A stretch of 64,000 nucleotides of DNA from Marinobacter gudaonensis (GTDB lineage: Bacteria > Pseudomonadota > Gammaproteobacteria > Pseudomonadales > Oleiphilaceae). The notes beneath the pieces are model-generated. The model searched no databases, was not told the DNA's origin, and worked only from the letters and a program-made list of their open reading frames with translations. A program made the position numbers and the translations under genes. The stretch spans positions 1,922,001 to 1,986,000 of the forward strand of contig NZ_FOYV01000001.1 of NCBI RefSeq assembly GCF_900115175.1. Reading direction: 5' to 3'. This document shows positions 56,558 to 64,000 of the stretch, piece by piece; positions within the stretch are counted from its first letter, which is position 1, and each line of letters begins with the position of its first letter.

Positions 56558-57631
56558 CTAGATCCAGCCGCGGCGCCTGAAGAACCACAAAAGACAGGCA
56601 GTGATCCCCATCATCACAAACCACACCATGGGATAGCCGTAGTACCAGCCCAGTTCCGGCATCGCCCAGGGGCTGTCCGGATGCTCGAAGTTCATGCCGT
56701 AGATGCCCACCACAAACGTCAGTGGGATAAAAATCGTGGCGATGATGGTGAGCAACCGCATGGTCTCGTTCGTGCGCTGGCTGATGCTGGAGAGGTAGAT
56801 ATCCAGCATACTGGTGGCCATCTCCCGGAAGCTTTCCAGCAGTTCGATGATCTGCACGCTGTGGTCGTGACAGTCCCGGAAATACACCTGGGTGCCGGCG
56901 TTGATCAGCTCGTCCTCGGTGCGCATCAACGTGGTGAGCAGTTCACGCTGGGGCCAGAGCACACGCCGCAGCAGAAGCAGCTCCCGTTTCAATCCGTGGA
57001 TACGGCTCAGGGTTTGCTGGTTTGGCCGCTCCAGCAGGTCGGTTTCCATCTCTTCCAGCTGGTAGCCAAACTGTTCCAGGACCGGAAAGGCCGAATCGAT
57101 GATCAGATCCAGCAACGCATAGAGCAGATAGTCCACATCCCGCGTGGTAAACCGGCGATTGTTGGGCATCCGCATGCGTTTACGAACCGGTTCAAACGGA
57201 TCCTCATCCAGGGGACACAGGCAGATCAGGTAATTCCGGCCTACGAACAGGCTGATCTGGACGATCTCCAGATTCTCACCGTCATACAGCGGCATGGCCG
57301 CGATAATGAACAGCTGATCATCGTAGAGCTCGATCTTCGGCCGCTGCCCGGTATTGAGCACGTCTTCGAGGGCGAGATCGTGGAGGTCGAACAGATCCCC
57401 CAGGTTTCTCAGAGTATCCGGGTCGGCCTGCCCGTTAACCTGCACCCAGGTGTTCGAATCCCGGGCGAGATACGCCCGGCAGTCAGCGGCATTGGCCAGG
57501 CTGACTTCCTCAACCTCTTCCCCCGTGTAATCAAGCACGCGGATGTTGACCGGTCGACCGCCGTCAGCCTTGCCAACGAGGGTACCCGGCGCGGTGCCGG
57601 GATTATGGTAATGCTTGCTGAAGTATGCCAT
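56558..57631 (-). CDS. corA: CorA-family magnesium/cobalt transporter
   Basis: Pentameric inner-membrane Mg2+ channel. The 357 residues have a large cytoplasmic N-terminal domain, a long helix (about 255-310) and two C-terminal membrane helices. The first helix ends in the selectivity motif YGMNFEHP and the protein closes with a basic tail (FFRRRGWI). It starts 35 bases after the MFS gene on the same strand and is followed by the glycosyltransferase gene after 9 bases. Confidence 0.93.
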   Translation of the reverse strand: MAYFSKHYHNPGTAPGTLVGKADGGRPVNIRVLDYTGEEVEEVSLANAADCRAYLARDSNTWVQVNGQADPDTLRNLGDLFDLHDLALEDVLNTGQRPKIELYDDQLFIIAAMPLYDGENLEIVQISLFVGRNYLICLCPLDEDPFEPVRKRMRMPNNRRFTTRDVDYLLYALLDLIIDSAFPVLEQFGYQLEEMETDLLERPNQQTLSRIHGLKRELLLLRRVLWPQRELLTTLMRTEDELINAGTQVYFRDCHDHSVQIIELLESFREMATSMLDIYLSSISQRTNETMRLLTIIATIFIPLTFVVGIYGMNFEHPDSPWAMPELGWYYGYPMVWFVMMGITACLLWFFRRRGWI

Positions 57632-57666
57632 GTCGAGTCCTTACCCGAGAGTCCCGGACAGCCGTA

Positions 57667-58854
57667 TCACGGGCCCGATTCTTTGTGTTGAGTATAACGG
57701 GACAGCGACCAGAGACCGAAGACCGGGCCTGGGAACAACAGCAGGACCACCCACACTCCGAATCCGTTCCAAAGACCACTGGTCAGCCAGATCGCCGGCA
57801 AGGTCAACCCGAAACCGACGGCGTTCATGACCGCCAGGGAGGAGCCCACCGACTCCCGGGGCGCGGTTGCCGACGCCAGGGCTGAAAACTGGGGCGAGTC
57901 GGCCACGACGGCAATGCCCCAGACAATCAGCAATGCAATGAGCAATACCGGAGCCAAACTGCCCAACCAGGGGTACACCAGGCAGAAAACGCCAGACACC
58001 ATCAGCGCCCGCCGGGCGACCCAGGCACTGCCCCGCGTCCGGCTGAGGCTGCCGCCACCCACACACCCCGCAGCACCAATGCCAATGACGGCAAACGATA
58101 GCCAGGGAACCAGCGCATCCCCCTGCCCGAGACGCTCAAGCTCCCGGCTGATCAGCAGAGGCACCAGCGTCCAGAACGCATAGAGCTCCCACATGTGACC
58201 GAAGTAACCCCCGGCCACGGCCCGGAACCCCGGGATTCGCAGCGCCGCCAATCCCTGACTCAGCGGCAATCGGCCACTGCTTTTCGGCAGATGCGGGCCG
58301 TCGCCCAGCAAAAACACCAGTACGCCGCCCATCAGGGCCAGGCAGGAGGCCGCCATTAGTGGCCACTCCCAGGGCATGCCAAGGGTAGCGCCTCGCATCA
58401 GATGAGGCAGCGCCGTACCCAGGGTGAGCATGCCCACCAGCCAGGCCAGGGCGGCACCGGCGTATTTCGGGGTCCAGGCAATGACCATCTTCATGCCCAG
58501 GGGGTAGATACCGGCCAGGCAAAGACCGGTAGCAAACCGAAGGAGGAAATCCAGGGGGGGCGAGCCGGCGGCGAAGATAAACCCGCCATTCACCAGCGCT
58601 CCCAGCAGACTCGACAGGGCAAAGATCCGGCTGGCGCCGAAGCGGTCCGCCAGACCGGTCACGGCGATCGTGAGGGTGCCCGCGATGAACCCGGCCTGGA
58701 CCGCCAGAGTCAGCCGGCCAAGGTCGGTCTCCGTCAGGCCCAGCTCCGCAGACAAGGACAGCCAGACGCCATTGATGCTGAACCACAGGGAGGTACCAAA
58801 AAGCTGGGCCAGCACTATTACAGGAAGCGGATAGCGTTTTAGCAGGTCGATCAT
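57667..58854 (-). CDS. Major facilitator superfamily transporter
   Basis: The 395 residues show about twelve hydrophobic segments. FGTSLWFSINGVWLSLSAELGLTETDLGRLTLAVQAGF opens the protein, and the loop motif GLADRFGASRIFALSSL follows the second helix. Substrate unknown; the opening FGTSLWFSxNGV is common in a subgroup of uncharacterised exporters. It is not closely linked by gene context to a pathway. Confidence 0.8.
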   Translation of the reverse strand: MIDLLKRYPLPVIVLAQLFGTSLWFSINGVWLSLSAELGLTETDLGRLTLAVQAGFIAGTLTIAVTGLADRFGASRIFALSSLLGALVNGGFIFAAGSPPLDFLLRFATGLCLAGIYPLGMKMVIAWTPKYAGAALAWLVGMLTLGTALPHLMRGATLGMPWEWPLMAASCLALMGGVLVFLLGDGPHLPKSSGRLPLSQGLAALRIPGFRAVAGGYFGHMWELYAFWTLVPLLISRELERLGQGDALVPWLSFAVIGIGAAGCVGGGSLSRTRGSAWVARRALMVSGVFCLVYPWLGSLAPVLLIALLIVWGIAVVADSPQFSALASATAPRESVGSSLAVMNAVGFGLTLPAIWLTSGLWNGFGVWVVLLLFPGPVFGLWSLSRYTQHKESGP

Positions 58855-58989
58855 TTTTATTGTCTTTCAGGCGAGCGATGGACCAAGCCTAGCTTCACGG
58901 GGGCTGTTTCGCCCATGCTACTTTGGTTTCTGGCGAGACATATCCCGGGGGATTTGGACGGATGTCGGGTTGGCAAACCGGAGACCGGG

Positions 58990-59787
58990 TCAGGACTTCA
59001 CCAACCGATCGAGCCGCAAACGCTCCCGATCATCAAACAGTCTCCGACCACCCCAGGAAACAGCCATGATGGCCCCGAAGCCGGTGCCAACGGTAATAAT
59101 GAGCATTACCAGAATCTGATATTTCACCGCCACTGCCGGTGGACTGCCCGCCAGGATCTGACCGGTCATCATGCCCGGCAGACTGACAATGCCGGCGGCC
59201 GCCATCGCATTGATCGACGGCATCATACCGCTGCGCATGGCGTCCCGCCGGATATCCTCCAGAGCCTGCTGCCAGGTCTGGCCCAGCATTAACCGGTTCT
59301 CGATAACCGCCCGTTGCCGCCAGACTGATTCATTCAACCGATCCAGCGCCAGGCTGACACCGGTCATGGTGTTACCCAACATCATGCCCAATAGCGGGAT
59401 GGCGTATTGCGGGGCGTACCAGGGTTCGGGGCCGATCACCACGGTGAGGGCCAGTATCGTCACGGCAAAGGACGACACGAACATCGCACCCGTGCCGATA
59501 CTGAACGCCCACCAGCCCTGCAGTCTTCTCCCCTGGCGTGCAACCACCTCCCGACCGGCCACCAACAGCATGACCAACGCCAGCAGGGCAATCCAGTAAA
59601 ACGCGGAAGATTCGAACAAGGCTTCCAGCACCAATCCGATCAGCGCCAGCTGAATAATCGTGCGAGTCGCGGCCACCAACAGGCCCCGGGTGATGCCGAG
59701 CCGGGCCAGGTACCCGGTTGCCGCCAGCGCCAGAATCAATAGTGCCGCCAGGCCCAGTTTCCACCACGCCAGATCAATCACTTCCAT
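58990..59787 (-). CDS. fetB: Iron export ABC transporter permease FetB
   Basis: The 265 residues carry seven or so membrane segments and the FetB/UPF0014 signature: TRTIIQLALIGLVLEALF, GMMLGNTMTGVSLALDRL, RDAMRSGMMPSINAMAAAGIVSLPGMMTGQIL. FetAB lowers cytoplasmic iron and improves peroxide resistance in E. coli. The ATG at 59787 (MEVIDLAWWKL) is chosen; the frame is open to 59919 but that part is fetA read in another frame. It overlaps fetA by 14 bases. Confidence 0.9.
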   Translation of the reverse strand: MEVIDLAWWKLGLAALLILALAATGYLARLGITRGLLVAATRTIIQLALIGLVLEALFESSAFYWIALLALVMLLVAGREVVARQGRRLQGWWAFSIGTGAMFVSSFAVTILALTVVIGPEPWYAPQYAIPLLGMMLGNTMTGVSLALDRLNESVWRQRAVIENRLMLGQTWQQALEDIRRDAMRSGMMPSINAMAAAGIVSLPGMMTGQILAGSPPAVAVKYQILVMLIITVGTGFGAIMAVSWGGRRLFDDRERLRLDRLVKS

Positions 59788-60406
59788 GAACGCGCTCCAG
59801 GCTGGTGCCGTGAATCCGGTAGTGGGCATCTGCCGCCCGATGGATCTGCCCGGGGTCATGGGCAACCCAGAGCACCGCGATCTTCCGCTTCCGGATCTCG
59901 TCGAGCAGCCAGGCTTCAACGGTTCTCGTGCTGTCGTTGTCCAGATTGGCGGTGGGTTCGTCCAGAAGCAGAGCCTCGGGCTGAAGGCTCAGGGCACGCC
60001 AGAGCGCGAGCCGCTGTCGTTCACCCGACGACAGCCGACTTACCGACCAGCTCATCACCTCGGCCGAAAAGCCCAGCGCTGAAGGCAAACCTGCCTTCGC
60101 AGCATCCGGGAAGTGCCCACCCACCTCATCAAACCACCATTGACTGTCCGCCGGCACCATCACCACCCGGCTTCGCCACTGGTGTGCGGGAACATCCAGC
60201 TGGGCGGTGTCACCCAGGAAAACCCTGCCGTCGTGCGGTTCAAGGTCGGCCACGCCCCGGAGCAGGCGACTCTTGCCACTGCCGGAGGGGCCCGACAGGC
60301 AGACAACTTGCCCGCCGGGCACCGTCAAAGACACAGGGCTCAGAGTGCCAACGCCGAGATTATCCAGCACCAAATCTGTCAAAATAGCATCACCGGGGTT
60401 CGCCAA
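59774..60406 (-). CDS. fetA: Iron export ABC transporter ATP-binding protein FetA
   Basis: ATPase subunit of 210 residues: Walker A GPSGSGKSRLLRG, Q-loop region with DSQWWF in place of the usual Q-containing loop, signature LSSGERQRLALWRAL, Walker B ALLLDEPTANLD, and His in VAHDPGQI. The signature Ser-Ser-Gly form is as in other FetA proteins. The start is a TTG at 60406, with no ATG near; a second TTG eight codons on is an alternative. Its end overlaps fetB. Confidence 0.87.
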   Translation of the reverse strand: MANPGDAILTDLVLDNLGVGTLSPVSLTVPGGQVVCLSGPSGSGKSRLLRGVADLEPHDGRVFLGDTAQLDVPAHQWRSRVVMVPADSQWWFDEVGGHFPDAAKAGLPSALGFSAEVMSWSVSRLSSGERQRLALWRALSLQPEALLLDEPTANLDNDSTRTVEAWLLDEIRKRKIAVLWVAHDPGQIHRAADAHYRIHGTSLERVHGSD

Positions 60407-60471
60407 CGTTCGTAACGGCTATACCATTGCATAGTGTCCTGCCAACAACCAGCCACACAGGCCAAGGATGT

Positions 60472-60884
60472 ATGAAGCGTCGATCCATTACCGCGTTAGC
60501 CCTGGCATCTGCAGTCATCGCCCCGCCGGTAGCCGCCGAGGTCAGCCTGGCACCGTTTGCAGGTTTCCGCATGAGCAGTTCGGCGTACTGTATTTCCCCG
60601 GTGGCCAGAATCACGGCGAGTTTGTCTCGGGTGTACCGGGCGTTACCCGACTCGAGCCGGACGATTCCGGGTACCAAACCCACCACCGGGCCGCGCTGTC
60701 TCAGGGCGGTGGCTACCAGTTCTTCCTGACCGAGCAGCTGCGCCTGAGGCTGAACCTGCGCGGTGTTTACACAGCACTGAACCCGGGAGGTTCCGCGTTC
60801 TGCTCCGGCGGCTGCGAAGTCAGGTTCGACAGCAGCGGCTACCTGCAGGTGGAAGCCGCCGCCGGGCTGGCCGTTCGGTTCTGA
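60472..60884 (+). pseudogene. Decayed outer-membrane beta-barrel protein gene
   Basis: Two reading frames each hold part of one protein. The frame from the ATG at 60472 gives a signal peptide (MKRRSITALALASAVIAPPVAA) and the first mature residues EVSLAPFAGFRMSSS, then runs into unrelated sequence. The +2 frame from about 60575 to 60884 gives EFVSGVPGVTRLEPDDSGY, FFLTEQLRLRLNLRGVYTAL, FCSGGCEVRFDSSGYLQVEAAAGLAVRF, the C-terminal half of a small porin-like family with terminal Phe. The middle of the barrel (some 80 residues in typical members) is missing. An internal deletion with frameshift explains this best. A genuine sequencing error would not explain the missing part. Confidence 0.65.
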
Positions 60885-60891
60885 GGTGTGC

Positions 60892-62085
60892 TCAGGCTGC
60901 CACTGGCCGCCGTTCCGGCAACATCAGGGACAGCAGCGCAGCCGTGGCCACCAGCCCGGACGATATCCACAGACAGGCCTCCAATCCCCAGGCCTGGTAG
61001 ACCCACCCGGACAGAATGGTGCCCAGCAAACGCCCGGCAGCGTTCGACATGTAATAGAAGCCCACATCCAGCGACACGCCATCGCCACGGGCGTAGCTAA
61101 CGATGAGATAGCTGTGCAGGGACGAGTTGACGGCAAACAGCACGCCAAACAACAGCAGGCCACCAACAATCACGATCTGGGGTGGCCAACCCGCAATCAG
61201 GCCAACAGCAATGGCGGCGGGAACCAATGCCAGCGCTGCTGCCCAAAGCACAGCAGGCTGGCTGCCTTCCATGTTGCCGGTAATCCGCGGCGCAACCGTC
61301 TGGACAAAGCCATAGCCGATAATCCAAGTGGCCATAAAACCGCCCACCTGCCAGAAATCCCAGCCAAAGACCGTGTGCAGGTATACCGGCAAGGCCACCA
61401 CAAACCAGACATCCCGGGCACCGAACAGAAACATCCTCGCCGCCGAGAGCACATTGATGGCCCGGCTTTTTGAGAGAATCTCGCTAAATTTCGGCTTCGC
61501 CTTGCTCTTGCCCAGATCCTGCCCCAGCAGGAACAGGCTGGCCAGCCAGACCATACCCAGCGCCACGGCCATAATGATCACAGCACCCTTGAAGCCGGCG
61601 GCCATCAGCAGCACACCACCCAGGAAGAAGCCGACGCCTTTCAACGTATTCTTCGAACCGGTGAGAATCGCCACCCACTTGTACAGCGTGCCCTGCTGCT
61701 CATCCGGCACCAGCAGTTTGATGCCGCTCTTGGCGGACATCTTGTTCAGGTCCTTGGCAATCCCTGACAGCGCCTGGGCCGCCATCACCCAGGGCACGGT
61801 GAGCATCGCCGCCGGGACTGCCAGCATGCCCAACGCCACAATCTGCAGGAACAACCCGATGTTCATGGTGCGGTTCAACCCCATGCGGGCACCCAGGTAA
61901 CCGCCCACCAGGTTGGTCACCACCCCGAAGAATTCGTAGAAGATGAACAGCAGGGCGATTTGCAGGGGCGAGTAACCCAACTGGTGGAAATGCAGCACCA
62001 CCAGCATCCGCAGGGCGCCATCAGTGAGTGTGAAGGCCCAGTAGTTGCCGGTGATCACCAGGTACTGGCGGATGGCGGCTGTCAT
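60892..62085 (-). CDS. arsJ: ArsJ organoarsenical efflux transporter
   Basis: MFS-type exporter of 1-arseno-3-phosphoglycerate, the unstable product of the partner GAPDH; extrusion removes arsenate. The 397 residues begin MTAAIRQYLVITGNYWAFTLTDGALRMLVVLHFHQLGYSPLQ, the family opening, with FYEFFGVVTNLVGGYLGARMGL, ALSGIAKDLNKMSAKSGIKLL and about eleven membrane segments. The ATG at 62085 is one base after the GAPDH stop; the frame opens to 62145 but that part is GAPDH sequence in another frame. Confidence 0.93.
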   Translation of the reverse strand: MTAAIRQYLVITGNYWAFTLTDGALRMLVVLHFHQLGYSPLQIALLFIFYEFFGVVTNLVGGYLGARMGLNRTMNIGLFLQIVALGMLAVPAAMLTVPWVMAAQALSGIAKDLNKMSAKSGIKLLVPDEQQGTLYKWVAILTGSKNTLKGVGFFLGGVLLMAAGFKGAVIIMAVALGMVWLASLFLLGQDLGKSKAKPKFSEILSKSRAINVLSAARMFLFGARDVWFVVALPVYLHTVFGWDFWQVGGFMATWIIGYGFVQTVAPRITGNMEGSQPAVLWAAALALVPAAIAVGLIAGWPPQIVIVGGLLLFGVLFAVNSSLHSYLIVSYARGDGVSLDVGFYYMSNAAGRLLGTILSGWVYQAWGLEACLWISSGLVATAALLSLMLPERRPVAA

Positions 62086-62086
62086 G

Positions 62087-63091
62087 TCAGGCAGAGCCCA
62101 CTCTGCGCGCCAGCTCGGCGGTGCGATTGGCGTACCCCCACTCATTGTCGTACCAGGCGTAGAGTTTTACCTGGGTGCCGTTGACCACCATGGTCGACAA
62201 GGCGTCGATGATGGACGAGCGCGGGTCGGTCCGGTAATCAATGGACACCAGGGGGCGTTCTTCATACCCAAGAATGCCTTTGAGCTCGCCTTCGGCGGCT
62301 TCCTTCAATAACCGGTTCACCGCCGCGCGATCGGTAGGCGTTAACACTTCGAATACGCAGTCGGTCAGCGACGCGTTGGTCAGTGGCACCCGAACGGCGT
62401 GGCCGTCCAGGCGCCCTTTCAGTTCCGGGAAGATCTCGATAATTGCAGTTGCCGAACCGGTGCTGGTAGGAATCAGTGAACTGCCACAGGCCCGCGCCCG
62501 GCGCAGATCTTTGTGAGGCGCATCAATGATGGTCTGGGTGTTGGTCAGGCTGTGGATGGTGGTGATGGAGCCGTGCTTGATGCCCAGCTTCTCGTGAATC
62601 ACCTTCACCACCGGCGCCAGGCAGTTGGTGGTGCAGGAGGCGGCGGTCACAATACGGTCAGTGGCCGGGTCGAAAACCTCATCATTCACACCCACGACAA
62701 TGTTTTTGGCGCCCGGCTCTTTCACCGGCGCGGTCACCACCACCCGCTTCACGCCCTGATCCAGATAGGCCTGAAGCGCGCTAACCTTCCGGTTGACGCC
62801 GCTGGCCTCGATTACCAGATCGCAACCAGACCAGTCGGTTTCGCCGATGGTTTTGTTGTGGGTCACGCGGATTCGCTGGCCGCCGATCACGACGGCAGTG
62901 CCGTCGGATTCCGCTTCGTGCGCCCAGCGGCCATGCACACTGTCGAAGTTCAGCAGATGAGCCAGAGTGGCGGCATCGGCACCCGGGTCGTTGATCGCCA
63001 CAAACTCCAGGTCCGGCCAGTTCCAGGCGGCCCGCAACGCCAGACGGCCGATACGGCCGAATCCGTTAATGCCTATTTTGATCTTGCTCAT
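62087..63091 (-). CDS. ArsJ-associated glyceraldehyde-3-phosphate dehydrogenase
   Basis: Uses arsenate in place of phosphate to form 1-arseno-3-phosphoglycerate, exported by ArsJ. The 334 residues have the NAD Rossmann motif [10 protein letters not shown], the catalytic Cys153 in [10 protein letters not shown], the NFDSVHGRW and [10 protein letters not shown] segments, and [11 protein letters not shown], so it is a complete enzyme. It differs from a housekeeping GAPDH by its place in the ars operon and by sequence details such as [20 protein letters not shown]. The start at 63091 gives the normal N-terminus; the frame opens to 63187. Confidence 0.9.
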   Translation of the reverse strand: MSKIKIGINGFGRIGRLALRAAWNWPDLEFVAINDPGADAATLAHLLNFDSVHGRWAHEAESDGTAVVIGGQRIRVTHNKTIGETDWSGCDLVIEASGVNRKVSALQAYLDQGVKRVVVTAPVKEPGAKNIVVGVNDEVFDPATDRIVTAASCTTNCLAPVVKVIHEKLGIKHGSITTIHSLTNTQTIIDAPHKDLRRARACGSSLIPTSTGSATAIIEIFPELKGRLDGHAVRVPLTNASLTDCVFEVLTPTDRAAVNRLLKEAAEGELKGILGYEERPLVSIDYRTDPRSSIIDALSTMVVNGTQVKLYAWYDNEWGYANRTAELARRVGSA

Positions 63092-63137
63092 AGTCTGCTC
63101 CAGATAAACCTGTTCCGTAGATAAAACCGCGCCGGCC

Positions 63138-63902
63138 CTACAGGCATTGGACAGACGGGCGGTCTGCCATGGCCTGTAATCGCGCAAGTGGGTTCTCTAT
63201 CAATCCGCCGTTATGGCTGGCGGTTTCCTCCAGCACCCGGGCCAGCCACTGGGGAATGCCTGGATTCAGGGAATAATAGATCCACTGACCACGGCGCTCT
63301 GTTGCCAGCAGTCCCGCATCCCGCAAGGTGGCCAGATGCCGGCTGACCTTTGGCTGGGGCGCCTCAAAGGCTTCGGTAAGCTCACAAACGCAGAGTTGTC
63401 TCTGGCTGCGGATCAGTAGCAGCGCCGCAAGGCGAAAATCGTCGGCCAGAGCCTTGAACACCGTGACCGGCTCATAGCTTGCGGGTTTCGGTCCCGTTTC
63501 TTTCTGGTGGACCAGCGCGAACAGCGCAATGCGCTCCCTGATTTCCTTGAGAGTAAGGGCAAAGGTGGCATGGCGGTTTGCCGGCACCGGATCGGCAAAA
63601 TCCCAGGCAATCTGCTGGGCAGGCCGGCAGACCGTACCGCACTCGTTCGCTGCTTTTTCGCACAGGGTGATCACATAATCCCAGTATTGTCCCTGCACAT
63701 CGGCCAGTTGCTTGCTGTGTAAGCCTTCTGTAGACAGGCCGGCTTCCTCAAGCACCTGCAGTGCCATAGGGTGGGGCCTCGTTGGCTCTGTGCCGGCGCT
63801 GGCCACTTCAAACCGGTCTCCAGCCATGTCCCGGAGCAAGGCTTCTGCCATCAGGGAACGGGCACTGTTGGCGGTACAGACGAATAAAACACGGCGCTTC
63901 AT
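63138..63902 (-). CDS. ArsC-ArsR fusion: arsenate reductase/LMW phosphatase-like plus ArsR repressor
   Basis: One 254-residue chain holds two domains. Residues 1-140 are a thioredoxin-coupled ArsC/low-molecular-weight phosphatase fold with P-loop CTANSARS (Cys9, Arg15), redox-type Cys80 and Cys87 in [10 protein letters not shown], and the general acid region DFADP at 100-104. Residues 145-240 are an ArsR winged helix: [16 protein letters not shown], the As(III) motif LCVCEL with Cys170 and Cys172, and [15 protein letters not shown]. It heads the operon GAPDH-ArsJ with a 46-base gap to the next gene. Repression of its own promoter and arsenate reduction are both plausible. Confidence 0.88.
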   Translation of the reverse strand: MKRRVLFVCTANSARSLMAEALLRDMAGDRFEVASAGTEPTRPHPMALQVLEEAGLSTEGLHSKQLADVQGQYWDYVITLCEKAANECGTVCRPAQQIAWDFADPVPANRHATFALTLKEIRERIALFALVHQKETGPKPASYEPVTVFKALADDFRLAALLLIRSQRQLCVCELTEAFEAPQPKVSRHLATLRDAGLLATERRGQWIYYSLNPGIPQWLARVLEETASHNGGLIENPLARLQAMADRPSVQCL

Positions 63903-63991
63903 ATCTGAACTTCCATATATTCGTTTTCACGCATATCTATATTTGTGCATAATAGTCACCGCATCTTCACGAGTAAAGGAATCCTGGCAAC
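63903..63991. promoter_or_regulatory. Divergent ars control region
   Basis: The 89 bp between the fusion gene and the divergent gene are AT-rich against the surrounding DNA. ATATAT at 63914-63919 and GCATATCTATATTTGTGCATAAT around 63931-63953 contain several imperfect repeats of the ATAT type that ArsR-family proteins bind. No single clean palindrome is present, so this is only a candidate operator zone. Confidence 0.5.
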
Positions 63992-64000
63992 ATGACTACC
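63992..64000 (+). CDS. First codons of a divergent gene, cut by the window edge
   Basis: ATG ACT ACC follows AAAGGA at 63975-63980, ten or eleven bases upstream, and faces away from the arsenic operon. Three codons allow no identification. By position it could be another arsenic gene, such as an ArsB/Acr3 efflux pump or a regulator partner, but nothing in the sequence shows this. Confidence 0.4.

Noticed and set aside
55730..57691. A 653-codon plus-strand frame opposite corA and the glycosyltransferase gene
   Set aside because: It is antisense to two clear genes and rich in His, Gln and Arg as expected for the reverse of high-GC coding DNA. Similar long antisense frames at 19106-21013, 23743-25515 and 35711-37276 were rejected for the same reason.

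Overview
The window reads as one stretch of chromosome from a high-GC, aerobic, probably marine gammaproteobacterium. Gene content (ubiC-ubiA beside phoBR, RapA, long FadE, CysZ, MnmH, PstA/PstC with large extra periplasmic parts, CsrB/RsmZ-type sRNA) and protein character fit Marinobacter or a close relative. The genus is an inference from family resemblance; no search was run. Genes are tightly packed. I saw no tRNA, rRNA, CRISPR array, insertion sequence or prophage.

Layout. 1-2.0 kb: end of a purine phosphoribosyltransferase, then ubiC and ubiA (first steps of ubiquinone synthesis). 1.7-4.1 kb: phosphate two-component genes phoB-phoR, with a near-consensus Pho box and then a 264-bp, almost wholly self-complementary leader. 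4.1-16.8 kb: housekeeping genes: a response regulator with a PilZ-like tail, lytic transglycosylase, YdjM-like protein, RsuA-type pseudouridine synthase, a half-length asparaginase-like protein, PBP7, IlvD, a divergent phosphoketolase and a P-type cation ATPase. 17.7-27.3 kb: an eight-gene minus-strand sugar cluster (outer-membrane porin, binding protein, two permeases, alpha-glucosidase, ATPase, LacI-type regulator, fructokinase) behind two similar palindromic operator candidates. The gene set suits sucrose or another glucose-fructose alpha-glucoside. 27.4-38.5 kb: GST, alanine dehydrogenase, dienelactone hydrolase, PlsC, cold-shock protein, CrcB, FadE, RapA, CysZ, VanZ-like protein.

38.5-39.0 kb contains no protein gene but holds a clear CsrB/RsmZ-family RNA: 14 GGA motifs, a terminator and an upstream GacA box. 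39-44.3 kb: methyltransferase, MnmH, MscS, YbaK, UbiH-family hydroxylase, HinT. 44.3-44.65 kb, between convergent hinT and phoU: two 110-bp structured repeats of one family, each placed 20-21 nt after a stop codon and oriented the same way relative to its gene. 44.7-50.2 kb: pstSCAB-phoU, with a Pho box before pstS and a terminator between pstS and pstC. With phoBR this gives a complete Pho system, both halves apparently PhoB-controlled.

50.3-60.4 kb: YciA-type thioesterase, a dihydroorotate dehydrogenase-like protein overlapping a large NifJ pyruvate:ferredoxin oxidoreductase, a DUF3524 glycosyltransferase related to the queuosine mannosyltransferase, CorA, an MFS transporter and the FetAB exporter. 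60.5-60.9 kb: a decayed outer-membrane protein gene. 60.9-64 kb: an arsenate-detoxification operon (ArsC-ArsR fusion, GAPDH, ArsJ) with the first codons of a divergent gene at the edge.
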